From a virus, in the IMG/VR virus record IMGVR_UViG_3300000115_000207, positions 2,272 through 23,144 of that record: a stretch of 20,873 nucleotides of DNA; one strand, given 5' to 3'. The notes under the pieces were generated by a model. It ran no database searches, was not told where the DNA came from, and saw only the letters and a program-made list of their open reading frames with translations. The position numbers were made by a program, and so were the translations under genes. Numbering within the stretch: the first letter of the stretch is position 1; the number at the start of each line of letters is the position of its first letter. Below are positions 11,484-20,100 of the stretch, one piece after another.

Positions 11484-14234
11484 ATGAAAGATAGATTTTC
11501 TTTACATATCCACAATGGGCAAGCTGATATCCTAGAGGCTATAACTGTACTCAGGAATGGCGGCACTGCTTCTCAATCTGGACTAGTTGGTATAACAAAT
11601 ATACAATACCAGCCAACGTCTAGTGCTATGCCTTCTGCAATATTGCCAGAAACTATCTTTAATGTTCAATCTTCTGGGTCTTGCGACATTAGGTTTAGTA
11701 GTCATGATTTTATCAGCAGAAGCACTATACAGCTTTTGTCAAATGGAAACTCCTTAGCTTCTGGCTTCCAAGTTTCCTACACACCCCTTGGCGATAACGC
11801 CTCACTAAACACGGACGACAATATACCCTCTTTTTCTTATTCAACATCTAATCCGGTTGTTGATTTTGACTTAATTAGACCTAGTGGCGGTAGCGGTGTA
11901 AAAATTGGGTTCCTATCAGTTAGCGAACAGGGTTACGTAGGCATTGGTACTACTTCGCACAAAATGCCAGATGGTTCACAAAGCAACTTATTTAGCCTCA
12001 ACGATCCATTAACTATTTCTCACAGCGGTCTTGCAAATAGCGGGACTATCGCTATACGAGAGCAAAACAGCACCCCTTCTTCCAAATCTGATTTTGGAAA
12101 GCTCTACGTTAAGCCAAAAATTACTGGAGACCAAACACAATCGCTATTCTTCTTAGACGATGGCGGCACAGAATTTGACATTATAAAAAGTCGATTCGAT
12201 TATTTTGACGGCACTTTATACGGTGACGTTTATGGAAATACATTTGGCGGTTGGTATTCTCCTCATGACAGATCAGAAAAATCAGATAGGCTCTGGAACA
12301 CAATTGTGGGCCATGCCGCTGGCTCTTTACTTACTGATGGCGACTCAAACACAATACTAGGGTATTTTGCTGGTAGCGGTATAAATAGCAACAAATCCAA
12401 TACGGTCATCGGAGCCACATCTTACACTCACGCAAGGCAGGGTGAAGGAAATGTTATACTAGGATTTAAAAACGCATCTCCCGCAGACCTTTCTTCAGAC
12501 ATAGTACAAGATAATTTCTCACGTAGTATTATTATTGGAACTGGTCTTTATGTTGGTGAATCGCCAGATGATGATACTTTAGCAATTGGTTACGGATCAA
12601 CACCCTTGGTCCTTGGCAAGCTAGGATCTTCTGCAAGATTTTTTAGTGTCAAGTCAACCCCCAGTGCTGACGCCCTTCTTTCTGTAGACGGCAAAGATCT
12701 AGTTTTTGGTTTTACAAATACGCTAGAAAATGACTACTACAACACTGATGATAGGCGACACAGTTTAATAACCATACAGGATACTTTGTCAGAACTAGAC
12801 AGTGAATCTATGCTGTCTTTGCGTTTTTCTAATCAAGATAACGTTAGTAAAACACTTGTCGATTTTGAACCTAGCGGTACAATAACTTCAACCGCTTCCT
12901 TCACTGAGCCCACATTTAGAACGCCCTATATGGCCGTTAGTGGTGATATAAGATGCTTAGGTGCACTTAGATTTTCTGACGGCAGCGTCATATCAACAGC
13001 TGCAAATGTAGACATTCTAGCTGCTACTGGTATAGCGAAAGTTACGGGAACAGCAGATGGCAATCACTATTTCCGACTACGTTACTTTGACACTCTTTCA
13101 GACGCCACCTCTTTAGTAAGCGGCCCTCTAGATACTTCTACAGCAACTTTAGCTCTTGAAGTTTATGACTCTACAGATACCGCATATCGAGTTGGCAAAA
13201 TAACTATGGATAGTTTTACAAACTATCTTGCTAGTGGTTATGCAGCTGCTGCCGAAAATTGTAATATGATTTTCACAGACAATAAGTATACATTCGACAC
13301 AACTAGAAATAGTAGAAGTGTTGTCATAGGGTGTGATACAGCCTCTTACGCTACGGGCTGGAAGAACTCTGTGATGATCGGAAATCAAGCTGGTTATGCG
13401 GCAACTATAGCTAATACAGCCTTAGAGACAGACACCTCTTGCGTTTTCATTGGCGACAAGGCTGGTTATGACGCAGACAATGCTGATAATTCAGTATTCT
13501 TAGGCAGCTCTGCTGGTAAAAATGCTGACGCAGCTGAAAACTCTATTTTCATAGGGAACAGTGCTGGTTTAAATTCTACAACCAGCTTTTCAATCGGGAT
13601 TGGAGACTTTGCTTTAGCTGGGTTCGATGATTCTGACGCGATTGAAGCAGGTACAAGAAATATAGAAATCGTCGCTGGTAAGCTAAACAACCAAAGGTTA
13701 ATGTATGAACTCGGCAACCTTAACGATAGACTGAACATACAAAATAGCATAGCTGGCTTTACAGAGCACAGATTTATATCTATTGGTGATGCACGACTTG
13801 CCCCAGAATGTCCTCTGGAAGCAAGAAGAAATGAAACCATAACAGGTCACAACACTACACCAGATATACAAGCTTGGTATAATGATAATTCAAGAATCGG
13901 TAGATTCAACGCTTCTGGCGACTTGGTAAGCACAATCATGCCTTCCGGCTATGAAGCGTCTGGAAACAGAATGACCAGTGAGGCTTGGTTTGGCAATATA
14001 GAGGGCTTTATGGTTGATTATGTCTACGCACCAGCGAGTTATGACACGCCAACTAGCGGTTTAATGACCGTTAAAGACTCCACGTTTACTTCAGCTGAAC
14101 AAATAATGATTGTAAATAGAGATACTCAATTAAGTATCCACGGTGCTGGTGCTACAGGTGGAGCAGCATACGTAATAGCAAGTAGGGTAAATGGAGAATT
14201 TAGACCAATATATGTAAGCTGCTCTGGAACTTAA
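11484..14234 (+). CDS. large tail fibre/adhesin with two YadA-head-like repeat blocks
   Basis: The 916-residue protein starts MKDRFSLHIHNGQADILEAI and is Ser/Gly/Thr/Asn-rich throughout. Residues 272-327 carry four NxxxG units (NTIVG, NTILG, NTVIG, NVILG) at exact 17-residue spacing. Residues 612-708 carry a second block (SVVIG, SVMIG, CVFIG, SVFLG, SIFIG, SIGIG), mostly at 17. Between them are fibre-type modules such as MAVSGDIRCLGALRFSDGS (483-501). The C-terminal part (ANSRIG-type beta strands, then SGLMTVKD and GEFRPIYVSCSG) looks like a distal tip or trimerisation region, but no intramolecular chaperone domain is visible. GAAAGGGA precedes ATG by about ten bases inside the end of the upstream gene. 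It is probably a partner or paralogue of the preceding fibre, with which it shares modules. Confidence 0.8.
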   Translation: MKDRFSLHIHNGQADILEAITVLRNGGTASQSGLVGITNIQYQPTSSAMPSAILPETIFNVQSSGSCDIRFSSHDFISRSTIQLLSNGNSLASGFQVSYTPLGDNASLNTDDNIPSFSYSTSNPVVDFDLIRPSGGSGVKIGFLSVSEQGYVGIGTTSHKMPDGSQSNLFSLNDPLTISHSGLANSGTIAIREQNSTPSSKSDFGKLYVKPKITGDQTQSLFFLDDGGTEFDIIKSRFDYFDGTLYGDVYGNTFGGWYSPHDRSEKSDRLWNTIVGHAAGSLLTDGDSNTILGYFAGSGINSNKSNTVIGATSYTHARQGEGNVILGFKNASPADLSSDIVQDNFSRSIIIGTGLYVGESPDDDTLAIGYGSTPLVLGKLGSSARFFSVKSTPSADALLSVDGKDLVFGFTNTLENDYYNTDDRRHSLITIQDTLSELDSESMLSLRFSNQDNVSKTLVDFEPSGTITSTASFTEPTFRTPYMAVSGDIRCLGALRFSDGSVISTAANVDILAATGIAKVTGTADGNHYFRLRYFDTLSDATSLVSGPLDTSTATLALEVYDSTDTAYRVGKITMDSFTNYLASGYAAAAENCNMIFTDNKYTFDTTRNSRSVVIGCDTASYATGWKNSVMIGNQAGYAATIANTALETDTSCVFIGDKAGYDADNADNSVFLGSSAGKNADAAENSIFIGNSAGLNSTTSFSIGIGDFALAGFDDSDAIEAGTRNIEIVAGKLNNQRLMYELGNLNDRLNIQNSIAGFTEHRFISIGDARLAPECPLEARRNETITGHNTTPDIQAWYNDNSRIGRFNASGDLVSTIMPSGYEASGNRMTSEAWFGNIEGFMVDYVYAPASYDTPTSGLMTVKDSTFTSAEQIMIVNRDTQLSIHGAGATGGAAYVIASRVNGEFRPIYVSCSGT
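12297..12464 (+). repeat. four-copy 17-residue repeat, block 1 of the second fibre
   Basis: Units begin at residues 272, 289, 306 and 323 (NTIVG, NTILG, NTVIG, NVILG), each 17 residues apart, the same period as in the neighbouring fibre. Confidence 0.85.
13317..13607 (+). repeat. 17-residue repeat, block 2 of the second fibre
   Basis: Units begin at residues 612, 629, 653, 670, 687 and 703. Spacing is 17 except for a 24-residue step after the second unit and 16 at the end. The A-G pair after each unit (QAGY, KAGY, SAGK, SAGL) also repeats. Confidence 0.8.
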
Positions 14235-14245
14235 GGAGACCTCTT

Positions 14246-15976
14246 ATGGGAAATTGTTGCTGCGGAGGGGGTGGCGAACCACCAATCAGGGGAGCTTGTT
14301 GCTTTTTGATACCACCCACTTTTGAAGAGTTTGGGTGCGAGGATAACGTTACGGCTAATGATTGTGCTGCCAAGATTGGCGGTAGGTTTTTTCCCGACCA
14401 AACATGCATCAATATTGACTGTGAAGAAGATCCACCATCTTCGGTTAAGTGTAACTTTGACACTCTTGAGTGTGGTGTAAATCCCCCACCTCCTTGGGAA
14501 TGGATTTCTAACTGTGCGGTATGTACGAGCACGACCAGTAGCACAACTACGACAGCTACAACTACTACAGAATCGCCAGAATGTGACTGTGAATGCTTAA
14601 CACAGGATTGCTGCTCTAATCCCGCTTGTGGATCTCTACCTGTGATAGATTGCACTGTGTGTCCCGGTAGAGAACCTTGTTATTGGGATTGCAATATTTG
14701 TGCTTGTGCAAACGGTGGCGATACCAGCGTATGTGGACCATGTGAAGGTGCTTGCTGCGAAACTTGCACCGATGGGCTAGGCAATGTCATTTCTCAAACT
14801 TGCACTGATGGTGTTTCTCACACATCTTGCAATGAATCCGCTGGATCATCAGGGTGCACCTATACGTTTGTGTATGGTGCCAGCTGTGATGATATAAACT
14901 GTGAAACTGTTACAACTACCAGCTACACAACTACCACCACCACTACCACTGAAAACCCATGCTCTAATGGTCTTCCGTGTTCTGCGGGAGATTCCTGTCC
15001 AGAAGGTTACAATTGTTCAGAAATACTTTGTTGCTGCGACGGTGTTCCAACTCGCGTAGTAGGCCAGCCGGGATGTTGCGTTTCGTGCCCAGAGGGTTGC
15101 GAGCCACCTGAACTTGGGGTTCCATGCACGAGTACCACTACAACCTTCGGGCCTACAACTGAAACAAGCACTAGCACGACAACTTCGTCGCCTACAGTAC
15201 CATGTCCATGCGAATACTTAGATTGCGGCTGCCCAACCGCTACCGACACTAAGCCGGAGTGTGCAGCTGGTCAATATTTTGATTGCGAACAATGCCAGTG
15301 TGTAGAAGATGACGGTGGCGGTGGACCCGACGATCCAGAGCCTCCCCCAATTATAATCTCTGAAGCTACAGCTGCTTCCTCCTGTAGTGATTCAGTATGT
15401 CAATATGAGTGGATGTACCCTCCGGGTTCTTGGGTTCAAACAGCAAGCTACTGCTCAGAGGGTTGTACGTGTCCTGATCCCCCAAGCTACCCAGCCGCCC
15501 AAGGTGTTACAGTTGAATTAGATTGTCAAGGAGAAGATACAACCACAAGCACCACAACAACCGCTGCCCCCACTACCACTACGACAGGAAGCCCTTGTTC
15601 ACAGTCAAATTGCACATATCAATGGACTGTCAGTCAGGGGTGGCAACAGCTTTCAAACAACTGTGCTGAGGGCTGCGAGTGTAGTGGACCGCCTTCGTCA
15701 GCTCCAAGTTCGGATGGCTACACTGAGGATGTTGCTTGTCAAGACATTGCTACCACGACCACCACTACCACAACTAGCAGTACTACCAGTAGCACTACCA
15801 CTACGTTAGATCCAGCTATAGATGGAGCCGACGACACAACTACGACTACCACCACTACCGGAACTACTACCACCACCACTGGAACCACTACTACTACCAC
15901 TGGAACTACAACCACCACTACAACCACCACTGCATCACCCGGAGGTGGAGGAGTTGGCGTGGGTGGAGGATACTAA
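14246..15976 (+). CDS. mucin-like protein: cysteine-rich modules joined by Thr/Ser tracts
   Basis: I know no characterised relative of this 576-residue protein as a whole. It has 67 cysteines and six Thr/Ser tracts (94-109, 222-235, 294-317, 432-448, 503-520, 531-562). It begins MGNCCCGGGG. Cysteine modules come in pairs: GACC-type at 17-59 and 169-219, CxC-type at 113-154 and 320-352, and a C-x4-C-x-Y-x-W type at 380-427 and 451-498; a single module spans 239-294. The last tract is 29 Thr in 32 residues, broken by three Gly, then comes a glycine-rich end (GGGGVGVGGGY). There is no signal peptide or membrane segment. AAGGAG precedes ATG. It lies between fibre genes and a glycosyltransferase, so I infer a virion surface protein whose Thr tracts may be O-glycosylated. 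Plain unmodified stalks are the alternative. Confidence 0.85.
   Translation: MGNCCCGGGGEPPIRGACCFLIPPTFEEFGCEDNVTANDCAAKIGGRFFPDQTCINIDCEEDPPSSVKCNFDTLECGVNPPPPWEWISNCAVCTSTTSSTTTTATTTTESPECDCECLTQDCCSNPACGSLPVIDCTVCPGREPCYWDCNICACANGGDTSVCGPCEGACCETCTDGLGNVISQTCTDGVSHTSCNESAGSSGCTYTFVYGASCDDINCETVTTTSYTTTTTTTTENPCSNGLPCSAGDSCPEGYNCSEILCCCDGVPTRVVGQPGCCVSCPEGCEPPELGVPCTSTTTTFGPTTETSTSTTTSSPTVPCPCEYLDCGCPTATDTKPECAAGQYFDCEQCQCVEDDGGGGPDDPEPPPIIISEATAASSCSDSVCQYEWMYPPGSWVQTASYCSEGCTCPDPPSYPAAQGVTVELDCQGEDTTTSTTTTAAPTTTTTGSPCSQSNCTYQWTVSQGWQQLSNNCAEGCECSGPPSSAPSSDGYTEDVACQDIATTTTTTTTSSTTSSTTTTLDPAIDGADDTTTTTTTTGTTTTTTGTTTTTTGTTTTTTTTTASPGGGGVGVGGGY
15383..15739 (+). repeat. tandem duplicated cysteine module in the mucin-like protein
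   Basis: Residues 380-427 and 451-498 share the spacing C-x4-C-x-Y-x-W ... W-x6-7-C-x3-C-x-C-x17-18-C, with EGC conserved in both (SEGCTC, AEGCEC). They are separated by a Thr tract, so module plus linker seems to have duplicated as a unit of about 71 residues. Confidence 0.8.
15836..15931 (+). repeat. terminal Thr tract, T(6-9) runs separated by single Gly
   Basis: The run order is T8-G-T6-G-T6-G-T9. All four Thr codons are mixed irregularly, so it is not a simple trinucleotide microsatellite. The opposite strand shows a Val-rich reading frame that is only its shadow. Confidence 0.85.
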
Positions 15977-16001
15977 AATTTTAAACTAAAGGAGAAAAAA
16001 G

Positions 16002-17165
16002 ATGGAACAAACTTTAACTATTGGCATGGCACACCACAATGATTACAACGGTGTTTATTTTTCTATACAAGACATAAGAAAGGAATTGATATTTAACGGT
16101 AGGCAAGACTTGTTAAAAAAAATAGAATTCGTTGTTGTAGAAAACGACCCTAATAGCAAACATGCCAACGAACTGAAAAATTTATCAAACCACATCCCTC
16201 AGATGAGAATCATAGATTTACACGACAAAAAGGGTACATCTGTTGCTAGAAATAAAATAATAGAAGAAGCAAAAACCAACTTTGTTTTAGTAATGGACTG
16301 CCACGTTTTGTTATGCCCTCTGGTTAAAACGCTAGAAAACTTATTTACGTTCATGGAGTACAACAAGGACACAAACGATCTTTACACAGGACCATTGGTG
16401 TATGATAATATGAGAATGATTTCCACGCACTTTAATGATGAGTGGAGAAGTCAAATGTGGGGCACTTGGGGAAATGCTTGGCAGTGTGTTTGCGAGTCTT
16501 TCAATTTTTCAATTATGAACAACGAAGGTAATTGCAAGTTTGTTTCAATGGTTGGTCAAAAACCTTTAGATAAATGCGAATATTGTGAAAGAGAGTTTCC
16601 AAAGATACCCTTCTCGCAACATGAAATTAAATTAAATGCAGATGGATACTCACAACTAGGTCAAAGGTCTGACAGTGAGCCTTTTGAAGTGTTTGGTCAA
16701 GGGCTAGGTGTATTCTTTACTAAGAAAAATACTTGGCTAGGATTTAATGATCATGCCAGAGGTTTTGGCGGCGAAGAGTGTTATATTCATGAAAAGTACA
16801 GGAAAGCTGGAAGAAAAACCATGTGCCTACCATTTTTAAAGTGGTTACATAGATTTGGCAGACCGGACGGTGTTAAGTATGAGCTAACTGTTGAGGGAAA
16901 AGTAAGAAACTACATTCTAGAGTTTAAAGAAATCGGTTTAGACATGGAACCCCTCAAAGAGCACTTTACCAAAAAATTTAATTTTCCATCCGATAAGTGG
17001 GATAGTTATATTGAGCAGGCAAATGCTATATACGCAGACGACGCTGAAACCACTCAAGTGTCTCCAGAAGATCTTGCCGAACAAATAAAAATTCTTGAAC
17101 AAAAACTTTTAAAAGCACAAAACAATAAAAAACCCTGTTCCTCAAAGAAATGTTGTAAAAGGTAA
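16002..17165 (+). CDS. GT-A glycosyltransferase with polypeptide-GalNAc-transferase-like (GT27-like) active-site pattern
   Basis: The 387-residue protein opens with a GT-A nucleotide-sugar fold (TLTIGMAHHNDYNGVYFSI, then IEFVVVENDP at 41-50). SVARNKIIEEA (80-90) leads to FVLVMDCHVLL (94-104), where D99-C-H101 is a DxH metal motif as in GT27. GFGGEECYIHEKYRKAGRK (254-272) carries a GGE motif at the place of the GT27 GGEN, and H283 (WLHRFGRP) matches the third metal ligand after it. Between MWGTWG (152-157) and VFGQGLGVFF (230-239) is an insertion with C178, C192 and C195. A coiled-coil helix (354-371) and a basic cysteine tail (PCSSKKCCKR) end it, and no lectin domain is present. I recognise related phage and bacterial proteins but recall no proven acceptor. 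AAAGGAG lies ahead of the start, 25 bases after the mucin-like gene. Confidence 0.87.
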   Translation: MEQTLTIGMAHHNDYNGVYFSIQDIRKELIFNGRQDLLKKIEFVVVENDPNSKHANELKNLSNHIPQMRIIDLHDKKGTSVARNKIIEEAKTNFVLVMDCHVLLCPLVKTLENLFTFMEYNKDTNDLYTGPLVYDNMRMISTHFNDEWRSQMWGTWGNAWQCVCESFNFSIMNNEGNCKFVSMVGQKPLDKCEYCEREFPKIPFSQHEIKLNADGYSQLGQRSDSEPFEVFGQGLGVFFTKKNTWLGFNDHARGFGGEECYIHEKYRKAGRKTMCLPFLKWLHRFGRPDGVKYELTVEGKVRNYILEFKEIGLDMEPLKEHFTKKFNFPSDKWDSYIEQANAIYADDAETTQVSPEDLAEQIKILEQKLLKAQNNKKPCSSKKCCKR

Positions 17166-17170
17166 TTAAC

Positions 17171-20100
17171 ATGAGTTTAGTAATTTCAGATAGAGTAAAA
17201 GAAACCACAACGACGCAGGGAACTGGTACAGTTACTCTTGGTGGTCCTCTTGGTGGCTTTCAATCATTTTCATCTGCGGTAGGTTCTGGAAACACAACCT
17301 ACTATGTTATAGAAAACGACACGCAGTTCGAGATAGGTATTGGAACGTGTAGCGGGGACTCTCTATCTAGAGACACTGTTTTGAGAAGCTCTAGCGGCGG
17401 CTCAAAAATATCATTATCGGGCGTGTCCTTCGTGTTCTGTGCTATACCGGCTGACAGGTCCATGTTCAAGGACGCAGATGGTAATTTTGTTATATCTGGA
17501 GATATTTCTATAGATGATTTATTTGCAGATGGTAACATTGTGTCCAAGGGTGATATTCACGCTAGTGGCGATATAAGCACTGATGGCAATATCAGCAGCG
17601 TTGATATATCAGCTGGCTCTCTCACTATTACAGAGTTAACCGCCAGTGGCAATGTGGTTGCTAATGATGTCATAGCTAGTGGACAAATTTTATCTAGCGG
17701 CTTGCTTACTTTAGCTAGAACAAATGCGGGTAGTTTCGTTCACGCCATTGTTGATGACAATAATCAAATTATTACCCTACATACAGATGGAAACACTTCC
17801 CCAGAGTGGAAGCTTGGCTTGAAAACCAACCCGTCTGAAACAGCCGCCCCTACAGTTGCCTACATAGTTGCCAAGGATGGTGATATAGGTTTTTACGCCA
17901 ATTCATCTAATCACCTAGATTTAGATCACGGACAAGGCTTTGTTGTAACAAACAAGGGCGATACCACCTTTGTTTCTTCGTCCGCTACAGGTAATTACGC
18001 TATTGGTAATACAGCGGCTTACCCGTCTTTTGTTGTAAAGGCGGCAGTGTCTCAAGCTGATAACATACAAGAATGGCAAAATAGCTCAGAGATAACTTTA
18101 GCTAATGTTTCCAGTGACGGCTCTATTCAAACTAGTGGTAGTATTAGTGCTAGTGGTGGAATCTTGTTTAATGATCTTGTGCCTAACTCCATTACAAACA
18201 AGTTATACAATGATGGTGGAACCCTGAAGTTTAGCGGTTCTTCTTTAGGTGGTGATGCTAAAAATACAGACGTGTTAGCAAACTCAGCTAGTGGCGTAGC
18301 AATTAGTGGTTACATTGATCATGTTGCTGGTTCAGGATCAGATCTAACTATATCTTCTGGTAACGCAAATTTAGCCCTTATTAGTGCTAACACAACCGAA
18401 ACGAGGGCTGCCGATGAAGCGAATGCTGCCAGTGGCGTTTCTATTAGTGGGTGGGCTGATTCTACCTTTCTAACCTCCGCACCCAACGCCAATGACGTTG
18501 AGGCCAATTCTGCTAGTGGTGTTGCTATTAGTGGTTGGGCCTCCCACACAATAGATGCAACCGGATTATACGTTAGGGGCTTGACCCTTGATAACACCAC
18601 AGAAATAAGATCTAACTCTGCGAGCGGTGTTGCGATTAGTGGTTGGTCTGCCTATAAAGTAGACGCTAATGCATCATTAATATCCGATAATACTATAAAC
18701 ATTTCAGTTTCTGGTAACAGGATTGAAACTAGACTAGAAGCAGATATTCGTGCGAACTCTGCAAGCGGTTCACTTCACGCTGCTGATATTTTAAGTAACT
18801 CTGCTAGTGGTGCTGCTATATCTGGCTACAATGCAGCTTACACAGATATTAAAGTTGCAGCATTAATTGGCGGTGCACCGGCTACTTTAGACACTTTAAA
18901 CGAAATAGCCGCCGCTATTAATGACGATGCAAATATTGCTACCACCTTAACAAACTCAATCTCTGCAAATACTACAGAAATTAGGGCAAACTCTGTCAGC
19001 GGTGTTGTTAACGCAGCAGACATCTTGGCAAACTCAGTGAGTGGAGTGGTTATATCAGGAATTGCAGAAGCCGCCTCGCCCACCGGTACACCAAGCGGTG
19101 TTGCGTTCTTTGGCAATGATGGCCTTATAACAACAGACACACCTTTTTATTACGGCGGTTATGGTGATCTGCACATAGAAAGTATATTCTCATCAAGCGG
19201 TATAAAAATATTTAGTTCTGGAGATATTGCAGATACTCACAGCGAATACTTCAAAATTGACGCCTCTACAACAAGATTCAATATTGGAACATTCGGAGAT
19301 GGCGATGGTGATGGTCCTGATTTATATATTTACAGAGATGGTGCGTCTCATCTTGAGCTGAATAGTGCTGGCACCCAAGTCATTAGACCTCTAATACCAA
19401 ACGTTGACGGTAGTCCAAATATAGGTAGATCAGATTTAAGATTTGGAACTGTTTATTCTTGGAATTTAGATGCAGAATCTCATAGCGCCACAGGAACCCC
19501 ACTCAAGGTTAAAGGCGCAGCAGCTCAGAGTGCCAATTTGACAGAGTGGAAAGATAGCTCAGACCAAGTTTTAGCAAAGATAGACTCAAGTGGTGTCTTT
19601 ACTCAAATCCTTGGTTCTAGTGGAACTGATGTATCTAGATTAATATTTGGAGATAGCGAGAGGGGGCAACTTTCCGAAGACGGGTATGTGACCGGTGTTT
19701 GGCTAGACTATGAAGACGGCTCTGCATATAATAACGGGGGGTTGATTTTTGGAACGTGGTACAACACTAGTAAAACAGCAAAAACTTACCTACAGGTAGA
19801 AAGAGATTTTATTAGATTTGAAGTAGGGAATGGCTTAAGACTTACCACCACATCAACCGCAACTAGAATAAATGGTAATTTGGAGCCTTACAGTTCGCTG
19901 ACTAACAACTTAGGAAAGTTGAATGCACCTTGGTTAAATATATATGGGCAAAATTTTCACGTCAGCGGTATTCTCTACGCTTCCGGTGACCCCGGAACCA
20001 ATGGTCAAGTTCTAACTTCTACCGCAGACGGTATCGAGTGGCGAGACGCAAATACTCTAGCTGGACTTAGTGGCACACCAAGCGGCGTGTCTTTCTTTGG

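Noticed and set aside
13874-13884. Further GGTATAAT promoter-like hit
   Set aside because: It lies inside the second fibre gene, lacks the GTG before TATAAT and is not followed by a gene start.
9889-14234. One fibre gene split by a frameshift or stop
   Set aside because: The second frame has its own ATG and ribosome site two bases after the first stop, and each protein has its own N-terminal and C-terminal style region; two genes is the simpler reading.
14246-14275. Lipoprotein or N-myristoylation signal at MGNCCC
   Set aside because: There is no hydrophobic signal segment for bacterial lipidation, and N-myristoylation is a eukaryotic process; nothing suggests a eukaryotic host.
15739-15930. 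Val-rich reading frame on the minus strand
   Set aside because: It is the complement of the Thr tract (ACN codons read as GTN-type codons) and has no ribosome site or independent sign of coding.
18281-19063. CRISPR-like repeat array
   Set aside because: The repeats are in frame, irregularly spaced, diverged mainly at third codon positions and lie inside a long open reading frame.
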